Under the pieces are notes generated by a model that saw only the letters and a list, made by a program, of their open reading frames with translations, made no database searches and had not been told where the DNA came from. 64,000 nucleotides of DNA from Streptomyces sp. B21-083 (GTDB lineage: Bacteria; Actinomycetota; Actinomycetes; Streptomycetales; Streptomycetaceae). The stretch lies in contig NZ_JARUND010000002.1 of the NCBI RefSeq assembly GCF_036898825.1, forward strand, positions 2,666,001 through 2,730,000, read 5' to 3'. A program made the translations under genes and the position numbers. Numbering within the stretch: position 1 is the first letter of the stretch; each line of letters opens with the position of its first letter. Shown here in pieces: positions 58,029 to 64,000 of the stretch.

Positions 58029-61000
58029 TCAGCGACGGGGGTCGCGGAGTTTTCCGATGCGCTCACGGTCGAGACGCAGTTCGGTACGGACCTTGCGGGT
58101 GACCCTGTCGATCAGACGGTGGGTGAGTTCGTCGAGCTGGTGGTCGTTCAGCTCCCTGACTTCGAAGGGAGGAGGGGGTTCGCACTCCATCCACTCCGTC
58201 TGCTGCGTCTGCTCGGCCTGCTGGTTGTGCTGGGTCCGCCGTGACGTGCCTTGGGTGGCGGGCCGTGCGGTCTGGGGTGCGGGTGCGGCCCTCCGCTGGA
58301 TGCGGACGGCGGTGGGTGCGGCTGGGAGGGCGGGCTGGGCGGGGGCGGCGCTGGTCATCGCCGGGCGCGGCGGAGCCGGCGGGGTGGAGTGCGCGCGCTG
58401 TACGGGGGTGCCGGCGCCGGGGCTGTGCGACCCCGGCGCCGGCAGCGGGACAGAGGCGGGCGGGTGACGAACGGGGGTCACGACCGGCTGCCCTGCGGCG
58501 GGCGGCGCGGGACGCCTCAGGGGGGCGGCCTTGGGGGCGACGGGGAGCGCCTGGGCGGGGCGGGCGGCGCGGGGTGGGGCGGGCAGGGCGGTGGTCAGGG
58601 CGTGGGCGGAGGAGAGCACTCGCTGTATCTGCGGTGGGGCAGGGCGGGCGAGCTGCACGGCGGCGGGGCGGGCGAGGGGCACGGGAGCTACGGGAGATGT
58701 GGCAGGTACGAGGGGTGCGGGAAGTGCCGGGGATACGCGAAGTACGGGGGACCCGTGAGGTACGGGGGCTTCGATCGGTACGTTCGGCGCGTTCGGCGCC
58801 GGGAGGTTCGGCGGGGCCGGAGTCGGGGCGGCCGCCTTCACTCCGGTCGCCTCAACTGGGTTGCCGGGTACGGGTATCGCGGGCGCCTGGGGTGTCGCGA
58901 CGGCACGCTGGATCGGCACCCCGGGTGCGGGTGTCGGCATCGGCGCGACAGGCGTGCCCGTGCTCGTTGCGGGGCGGGCGGGGCTGGTTCCGGTGGCACC
59001 CGGTGGGGTCGACGCGGCGGGGCGCATCGCCAAGGGGGACGCGCCTGCGGGCGGTGCGGAGAGCGGGGCTCCCAGGGCGGTACGCCGAAGGGGCGTACTC
59101 GGTGCGGTGGGCCCTGCTGTGCGCCGGGTTTCTGTGGCAGCCGTTCGCTGGATCGGGGCGGCCAGTCCGGCCAGGGGCTTGTGCTGGGCGGGGGGCGCGG
59201 TGGCCGTGACCGGGCTCGGGGATGGGCGGGAGGGCGCCTGAGGGGTGGCGGGCGTCGCGGTGACGGACGCGGTGTCAGCCGGTCGGGCCGCGTCGGCGTG
59301 CGAGGGTGCCTGGGGGGAAGTCGACGGCACGCTTCGAGTGACGGGAGTGACAGAGCGCGGGGCGCCGAGCGCCGCTAATCCGGATTCCCGAGATGCGGAA
59401 GTACGCGTCGGGGGCGTCGAGTTGGCGGGTCGGGTGTCGACGGGGGCCGACTGCCGGAGAGGGGCGCCGGTCGCCGGGGGCGGATTCGTGGAAGCGGTGA
59501 GCGAGGTCGTACCGGGGGTCGCCGAGCCCGCCGGAGCGGCAACTCGTTGTACGGAGACGGGGCTCGCGGAGGCAACGACCGAGGCTGCGGAAGTGGACGC
59601 CGGTCCCACAGGTGCGGCGGCCCGACCCGTCGAGGTGGCCCCCGGTTGCACCGACGCCGGGCCGGAGGAAGCAGCGACCGGGGCAGCAGCAGTAGACGCC
59701 GGGTCCGCAGGGGCCGCTGATCCCGCCGGAGTGCCAACTCGCTGCACGGAAGCCGGATTCACGGGGACAGCGACCGAGCCCGCAGAGGGGGCGGCCCAAC
59801 CCGCCGGAGCGGCAACTCGCTGCACCGAAGCCGGGCTCCCGGAACCGGCAACCGGATTCCCGGGAGCAGCAGCCGCATCCACCGGCGTGACCGCCCCTCC
59901 CGCCGAGGTCGCAACTCGCCGCACCGAAGCCGAACTCCCGGAACCGGCGACCGGGCCCGCGGGAGCAGCAGCCGCTTCCCCCGGCGTGACAGCCGGCCCT
60001 GCCGAGGTGGCGACTCGCTGCACCGAAGCCGGACTCCCTGAGGCAGCGACCGAGCCCACAGAGGAGGCCGCCGAACCCGCCGGCGCGGCAACTCGCCGCA
60101 CCGACCCCGAACTCCCGGAACCGGCGACCGCATTCCCGGGAGCAGCAGCCGCTTCCCCCGGCGTGACAGCCGGCCCCGTCGAAGTGGCGACTCGCTGCAC
60201 CGAAGCCGCGCTCCCCGAGGCAGCGACCGAGCCCACAGAGGAGGCCGCCGAACTCCCGGAACCGGCAACCGGATTCCCGGGAGCAGCAGCCCCATCCACC
60301 GGCGTGACCGCCGCTCCCGCCGATGTCGCAACTCGCTGCACCGACGCCGGACTCCCAGAGGCAGCGACCGAGCCCACAGAGGGGGCGGCCGAACCCGCCG
60401 GCGCGGCAACTCGCCGCACCGAAGCCGAACTCCCGGAAGCAGTGTCCGGCGGCGCAGGCGTGGCCGCCGGTCCGGCGGAGGTGGCCGCTCGCTGCACCGG
60501 CGGATTCCATCCCGCTGTCGGACCAACCTGCGCCGCACTTCCGGCACTTCGGTCCAGCGGAGCGACGTCGGAGGGCGTCAGGGCAGCACCCCGCCCGTCG
60601 GCGGGGGAGGTTGAGGTTGAGGACCCCGAATGTGTGAGGCCCGGTCCACCTGGCGTCGCAGCAACCGGGCTCGCTGGGGCGGCAGTTGCCTTGGCCGGAG
60701 CAGCGGTCCGCTGGACCACGGGCGTGGACGGAATCGCGGAGGCCTGGGACGGCTCAACCCGCCTCACCGGGGAGTTGGTTGGTGCGTTCGAGACCGTTGA
60801 TGGCTGCACAGCGGCCGAGTCCGACGTCCCCGACGCCGGAGACGCGGGCCCCTGTCCCGGCGACACCGCACCGGGACGCCCCGCAGTGGCCGACGACATC
60901 GCCGGGGGCACCGTGGATGACGGAACAGAACCCCCGGCCGCAGCAACCGGCCCCGTCGAGCCGACGCCGGATACCGCAGGGGTGGTAGGCGAGCCCGCAG

Positions 61001-62111
61001 ATGCGGAGCTCTCACCGGACGGCGTGGCAACGTGCCTCGTCGGTACGGCAGTTGACCTCGCCGAAGCGGCAGACCTCTGTACGGCAGCCGTATCCGTCAT
61101 CGCAGGTACAGGACGTGACACCGCGGCCGACCCCGACGCACCGGGGGCCAACTGGCCGGACGCGGCGCCCGAACCCGAGGAAGCCGCAGTCGGTCGTACG
61201 GGAGGCGTGGCGGACGGCGTCGAGCCCACCGGGGAAGTCGAGGAAGCCAGGGGCTGCTCCGACGCGTCCGAGGCGGGGGCTCCCGGGACCACACCCCGAG
61301 AGATGGGCGCGACAGCAACGGCATCGACAGCGGGGGGAGCCCCCGGAGCAACCGTGCCCGTGGCACCCCCGGAACTTCCCGTGGCCGCCGCCGTGGTCTT
61401 CCTCGCCACCGGCAAGGTACGCCGCTGCACCACCGCCGCACCGGAAACCCTGGTCAGCGGTGCGACCCCGGACACGGGCGAAGCCACGGCAGCGGCGGAG
61501 CCCCCGGCACCCGCAGCTCCACCGGAGGCAACGGGCGCCACCCCCGCAGCTGAAGCCGATGCCGAACCCGAAGACGACGACCTACCCACCGCCGCCACCC
61601 GAGGTCCCGCCGCCCGAGCGACCGCCCCCGGAAACGCCACGCGCTGAACGGAAACCCCACCAGAAGCCCCACCAGAAGCAGCCGCACTTCCCGCCGTACC
61701 CGGCGCCGCCTCTCCCGTCACGGCCAACGGCATTGACAGTGACGGCAGTTCAAGCCCAGGTCCGGGCCCCCGCGACTCGACGAGAGCGCCCCGCACCAGC
61801 CCGCTCGGCGCGTCGTCGTGAACGGCGTGGGAGAGGGTGCCGGTGAAGGAGGGGTTCTGCCAGGTCGTGAGCCGGGCGGCGAAACCGGCGTCGGCGACAC
61901 CCGTCCGGCCGACGGCGGTCGCGCGCTGCATCGGCGGCAACGCGGACCACCCGGCCGACGGCGCACGGGACCCCGGAGGGGACGTGTCCCCTCCTCCGGT
62001 CCCGACCCCGCCGTCAACTCGCTCACCGGAGCCAGAACTTGCCGCGCCCGCAGCCCCATCGGTCCCCTCGGCACCCCGACGACGTGCCCTCAACCGCTCG
62101 ACGATCCCCAC
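58029..62111 (-). CDS. 1360-aa Ala/Pro/Ser/Thr-rich repeat protein of the CIS operon
   Basis: GTG 62111 behind AGAGGGG is preferred over a TTG at 62144, because it leaves the upstream 52-aa gene intact. The N-terminal part (about 1-110) has a conserved-looking stretch ARLTTWQNPSFTGTLSHAVHDD and a SGLVRGALVESRG motif. A long middle (about 110-1250) is low-complexity with over 15 copies of a hydrophobic-(Q/R)-R-hydrophobic motif (SVQRVATSAG, SVRRVAAPAG, PIQRT), partly as tandem DNA repeats of about 180 bp (around 59.9-60.5 kb). The C-terminus is a charged helix FEVRELNDHQLDELTHRL and IDRVTRKVRTELRLDRERIG. No enzyme motif. In the Afp/PVC layout no known protein has this place and size. A scaffold, ruler or cargo carrier is possible. 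Confidence 0.85.
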   Translation of the reverse strand: MGIVERLRARRRGAEGTDGAAGAASSGSGERVDGGVGTGGGDTSPPGSRAPSAGWSALPPMQRATAVGRTGVADAGFAARLTTWQNPSFTGTLSHAVHDDAPSGLVRGALVESRGPGPGLELPSLSMPLAVTGEAAPGTAGSAAASGGASGGVSVQRVAFPGAVARAAGPRVAAVGRSSSSGSASASAAGVAPVASGGAAGAGGSAAAVASPVSGVAPLTRVSGAAVVQRRTLPVARKTTAAATGSSGGATGTVAPGAPPAVDAVAVAPISRGVVPGAPASDASEQPLASSTSPVGSTPSATPPVRPTAASSGSGAASGQLAPGASGSAAVSRPVPAMTDTAAVQRSAASARSTAVPTRHVATPSGESSASAGSPTTPAVSGVGSTGPVAAAGGSVPSSTVPPAMSSATAGRPGAVSPGQGPASPASGTSDSAAVQPSTVSNAPTNSPVRRVEPSQASAIPSTPVVQRTAAPAKATAAPASPVAATPGGPGLTHSGSSTSTSPADGRGAALTPSDVAPLDRSAGSAAQVGPTAGWNPPVQRAATSAGPAATPAPPDTASGSSASVRRVAAPAGSAAPSVGSVAASGSPASVQRVATSAGAAVTPVDGAAAPGNPVAGSGSSAASSVGSVAASGSAASVQRVATSTGPAVTPGEAAAAPGNAVAGSGSSGSVRRVAAPAGSAASSVGSVAASGSPASVQRVATSAGPAVTPGEAAAAPAGPVAGSGSSASVRRVATSAGGAVTPVDAAAAPGNPVAGSGSPASVQRVAAPAGWAAPSAGSVAVPVNPASVQRVGTPAGSAAPADPASTAAAPVAASSGPASVQPGATSTGRAAAPVGPASTSAASVVASASPVSVQRVAAPAGSATPGTTSLTASTNPPPATGAPLRQSAPVDTRPANSTPPTRTSASRESGLAALGAPRSVTPVTRSVPSTSPQAPSHADAARPADTASVTATPATPQAPSRPSPSPVTATAPPAQHKPLAGLAAPIQRTAATETRRTAGPTAPSTPLRRTALGAPLSAPPAGASPLAMRPAASTPPGATGTSPARPATSTGTPVAPMPTPAPGVPIQRAVATPQAPAIPVPGNPVEATGVKAAAPTPAPPNLPAPNAPNVPIEAPVPHGSPVLRVSPALPAPLVPATSPVAPVPLARPAAVQLARPAPPQIQRVLSSAHALTTALPAPPRAARPAQALPVAPKAAPLRRPAPPAAGQPVVTPVRHPPASVPLPAPGSHSPGAGTPVQRAHSTPPAPPRPAMTSAAPAQPALPAAPTAVRIQRRAAPAPQTARPATQGTSRRTQHNQQAEQTQQTEWMECEPPPPFEVRELNDHQLDELTHRLIDRVTRKVRTELRLDRERIGKLRDPRR

Positions 62112-62115
62112 GACC

Positions 62116-62274
62116 TCACCCCTCTCCCGCGCCGCGCGTGACAAGGGCCGCGATCCGGTCCGTGTAACGGCGCCGGTCGCGGTGTTCGAGGTCGAGGATG
62201 TCGTCCATGCTCCAGTGGAAGTGGTAGGCCACGTACGCGATCTCCTCGTACAGCCGGTCGCTCGCGTACGTCAC
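62116..62274 (-). CDS. 52-aa DUF6760-like CIS protein
   Basis: This gene is shorter than typical ORF cut-offs. GTG 62274 overlaps the previous stop as GTGA. It reads VTYASDRLYEEIAYVAYHFH then WSMDDILDLEHRDRRRYTDRIAALVTRGAGEG. Small proteins of this kind follow the assembly-type gene in actinobacterial and other CIS and phage-tail clusters (DUF6760 as I recall). Function unknown. Its stop is four bases before the GTG of the large repeat protein. Confidence 0.82.
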   Translation of the reverse strand: MTYASDRLYEEIAYVAYHFHWSMDDILDLEHRDRRRYTDRIAALVTRGAGEG

Positions 62275-62759
62275 GATTCCCCCAGGCGGCTCCCGCCGAG
62301 TTCGACTTCGAACGGCTGCTCGCAGTGCGGGCAGGTCACCCCGGCGCGAGTGTGTCCCTCGGCGTTGATCTGCCGGTAGAAGTCCTGGAGGAAGGCGAGG
62401 TCGGAGGCGAACATGTTCTCCACCACGCCGTCGTGCACGAGCGGCAGCGAGCCGAGCCGGGTGATGACCCGGCCGAGCAGGACCACCGACAGATACGCCG
62501 GGTTCTCCTGGACGCGCATGTCCCGCAGGGGGATCAGCTCGTCCCGGGCCGTGGCCAGCCGCATCACACCGTCGCGATGCACTGTGCCGTTCTCGTCGAC
62601 GTATCCGCGCGGCAGCTCGAACTCGAACTCGGTGCGCAGCCGTTGGGGAGCGGCGGCGGCAGCGACCTGTTCCGTCGCCGGTGCCGCCTCCGCCCCGGGG
62701 AAAGCCGGACCGGGGTCGGCGAACGCGGCCCCGGCCGGCCTGGGAACCGTACGACGCAT
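62271..62759 (-). CDS. CIS assembly-type protein (tail assembly chaperone-like)
   Basis: 162 aa. The first 50 residues are Ala/Pro-rich. The core is LRTEFEFELPRGYVDENGTVHRDGVMRLATARDELIPLRDMRVQENPAYLSVVLLGRVITRLGSLPLVHDGVVENMFASDLAFLQDFYRQIN. It ends with a CxxC pair (CPHCEQPFEVEL). This resembles the tail-assembly proteins that follow the tube gene in phages and CIS. One-base overlap with the tube stop. Confidence 0.78.
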   Translation of the reverse strand: MRRTVPRPAGAAFADPGPAFPGAEAAPATEQVAAAAAPQRLRTEFEFELPRGYVDENGTVHRDGVMRLATARDELIPLRDMRVQENPAYLSVVLLGRVITRLGSLPLVHDGVVENMFASDLAFLQDFYRQINAEGHTRAGVTCPHCEQPFEVELGGSRLGES

Positions 62760-63202
62760 TACTCGATGACCAGTTCTTCGAACGTGATCGTGACCGTCTC
62801 CTGCAGCGCGGACGCCTCGCCGGCCTTCACCGTGCTGGTGTCGATCTTGCTGCACCAGGCGTTGCGCATGTTGTAACGCTTGACCGGGTTGTTCATGTAG
62901 TCCATGACCATGATCGTGGCGTTCTTGCGGGCCGTGGCCATCTGACCGGCGACCGACTCGGTGATCCACTGGTTGAAGGCCGAGGACTGGGTCATCCCGC
63001 GGACGACCGTGCAGGTGCCCGCCTTCTTCACGCCCGGCAGCTTCTTCGTGACGGGCTTGCCCTGGGCGGAGACCTGCTGGTACTCGATGACGTCCTGCTC
63101 GATGCTGAGGCCGCTGACCTCAGCGAGGTACTCGACCATCACGCCGTCGATCTGCAGGCCGAAATTGTGTGAGGTGAGGGCGTCACCCGGCTGGAGACTC
63201 AT
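62759..63202 (-). CDS. CIS inner tube protein (Cis1a-like, T4 gp19 family)
   Basis: 147 aa. DALTSHNFGLQIDGVMVEYLAEVSGLSIEQDVIEYQQVSAQGKPVTKKLPG and TSTVKAGEASALQETVTITFEELVIE are gp19/Hcp-like tube patterns. It stacks into the tube inside the sheath. ATG 63202 with GGAG-type site, 75 bases after the sheath stop. Confidence 0.95.
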   Translation of the reverse strand: MSLQPGDALTSHNFGLQIDGVMVEYLAEVSGLSIEQDVIEYQQVSAQGKPVTKKLPGVKKAGTCTVVRGMTQSSAFNQWITESVAGQMATARKNATIMVMDYMNNPVKRYNMRNAWCSKIDTSTVKAGEASALQETVTITFEELVIE

Positions 63203-63277
63203 CTGGCTCTCTTAACTCTCTTAAATCTGGGTGTTTCATGGGGACTTGACGGTCACGCGCGAAGCCGGAGGGTGGGC

Positions 63278-64000
63278 CTACTCCTCCAGCTCGCCGCTGC
63301 CGCCCGAGAACTGGGCCAGGCGGAAGATCACGAACTCGGCGGGCTTGACCGGCGCGATACCGATCTCGCAGACGACGCGGCCGAGGTCGACCGACTCCGG
63401 CGGGTTGGTCTCCTCGTCGCACTTGACGTAGTACGCCTCCTCCGGCCGCTGGCCGAACAGGGCGCCGCTGCGCCACTCGTTGACGAGGAACGCCGAGACG
63501 TTGCGCCGGATACGGGCCCACAACTGGTGGTCGTTCGGCTCGAAGACCACCCACTGGGTGCCGATCAGGATCGACTCCTCCAGGTAGTTGAAGTAGCGGC
63601 GCACGTTGAGGTAGCGCCAGGCCGGGTCGGAGGACATCGTGCGGGCGCCCCAGACGCGGATGCCCCGGCCGGGGAAGGCCCGGATGCAGTTGACGCCGAT
63701 GGGGTTGAGGAGGTCCTGCTCACCCCGGGTGATCTGCATCTCCAGGTCCACCGCGCCGCGTACGACCTCGTTGGCGGGCGCCTTGTGCACACCGCGCTCG
63801 GAGTCGTTGCGGGCCCAGATGCCGGCGATGTGGCCGCTCGGCGGGATCATGCGGGAGTGGCCGGTGGCCGGGTCGAACGCCTTGATCCAGGGGTAGTACA
63901 GGGCCGCGTACTTGGAGTCGTAGCCCGCGGTCTCCTGGCGCCAGACACGGATCTGACGGGCGTTCAGGCCGGGCGGCGGGTCGATGACGGCGACGCGGTC
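63278..64000 (-). CDS. CIS contractile sheath protein (Cis2-like), 5' end beyond the window
   Basis: The last 240 residues are visible. The C-terminal sheath domain has INPIGVNCIRAFPGRGIRVWGARTMSSDPAWRYLNVRRYFNYLEESILIGTQWVVFEPNDHQLWARIRRNVSAFL and ends FRLAQFSGGSGELEE, the gp18-family pattern with the strand that links to neighbouring subunits. The open frame runs off the window. It is the first visible gene of the CIS operon, followed by the tube gene. Confidence 0.95.
   Translation of the reverse strand, partial: DRVAVIDPPPGLNARQIRVWRQETAGYDSKYAALYYPWIKAFDPATGHSRMIPPSGHIAGIWARNDSERGVHKAPANEVVRGAVDLEMQITRGEQDLLNPIGVNCIRAFPGRGIRVWGARTMSSDPAWRYLNVRRYFNYLEESILIGTQWVVFEPNDHQLWARIRRNVSAFLVNEWRSGALFGQRPEEAYYVKCDEETNPPESVDLGRVVCEIGIAPVKPAEFVIFRLAQFSGGSGELEE

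Noticed and set aside
58251..59378. 375-codon plus-strand frame rich in Gly and Arg
   Set aside because: Antisense shadow of the CIS repeat gene with no motif or start site.
59245..61647. 800-codon open frame on the plus strand
   Set aside because: It is antisense to the CIS repeat gene. High GC and Ala/Pro/Ser/Thr codons leave several frames open; the product is low-complexity and has no ribosome site.

Overview
The window is chromosomal DNA of a Streptomyces or a very close actinomycete. It is uniformly GC-rich with strongly GC-biased third codon positions. GTG and TTG starts are common, neighbouring genes overlap as ATGA/GTGA, and two Streptomyces-type intergenic repeats and an actinobacterial iron-box operator are present. 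No rRNA, tRNA or CRISPR was seen. All names come from reading protein motifs by eye; no database search was run.

Layout. 1-4.2 kb: a broken gene start at the edge, a DUF3105/DUF305 membrane-protein pair behind a 20-bp-phased repeat, a secreted sedolisin protease and a small membrane protein. 4.4-9.5 kb: glutamine-dependent NAD+ synthetase (nadE), then accessory DNA: a zinc-ribbon protein, an IS3-family remnant, an XRE-TPR regulator and four overlapping genes for small proteins. 9.5-12.7 kb: an ankyrin protein, a GH54 arabinofuranosidase with two classes of operator-like repeats upstream, and a frameshifted RibD/DHFR-like reductase. 12.8-19 kb: an MFS exporter, a membrane-anchored EEP phosphatase, a TetR-controlled EmrB/QacA exporter (frameshifted) and panB. 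19.3-24.7 kb: a drug-type ABC transporter (ATPase frameshifted) convergent with a 1152-aa SARP/AfsR-type regulator. 24.9-32 kb: an M50 protease, an unlisted 55-aa membrane protein, F420:NADP oxidoreductase (npdG), sialidase, MFS exporter, methionine aminopeptidase (map, probably leaderless) and a PhzF-like protein.

32.2-36.7 kb: the efeO-efeB-efeU iron-uptake operon behind an iron box, with a lipoprotein gene overlapping its 3' end. 36.7-40.2 kb: a primase/polymerase-like protein, a TetR/small-protein divergon with a perfect palindrome, a blasticidin-S-deaminase-like deaminase and an Rsm22-like methyltransferase. 40.5-43.7 kb: an overlapping trio of FAD-SLDH small subunit, GMC dehydrogenase with a 3Fe-4S cysteine motif, and an acetoacetate-decarboxylase-like protein, apparently a cytoplasmic redox unit. 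43.7-50.2 kb: a methyltransferase (frameshifted), Bcr/CflA exporter, Gfo/Idh/MocA and SDR oxidoreductases, a 16-bp inverted repeat holding a Cys-rich micro-ORF, aldo-keto reductase, SnoaL-like protein and DoxX.

50.4-64.0 kb, all on the minus strand: a contractile injection system (CIS) of the Streptomyces type. In transcription order it encodes the sheath (cut by the window end), tube, a 162-aa assembly-type protein, a 52-aa protein, a 1360-aa Ala/Pro/Ser/Thr repeat protein, a second tube protein, a LysM hub protein, VgrG-like spike, gp25-like wedge, baseplate-J protein, tail protein I, and a zinc-ribbon/transmembrane/discoidin-like protein that could tether the particle to the membrane. The operon is very compact. 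The repeat protein and the membrane-spanning terminal protein are the least understood parts.

Four genes (12.1, 16.4, 19.6 and 44.25 kb) carry one- or two-base frameshifts, three of them in or beside G/C runs. Assembly error should be excluded before calling them pseudogenes.
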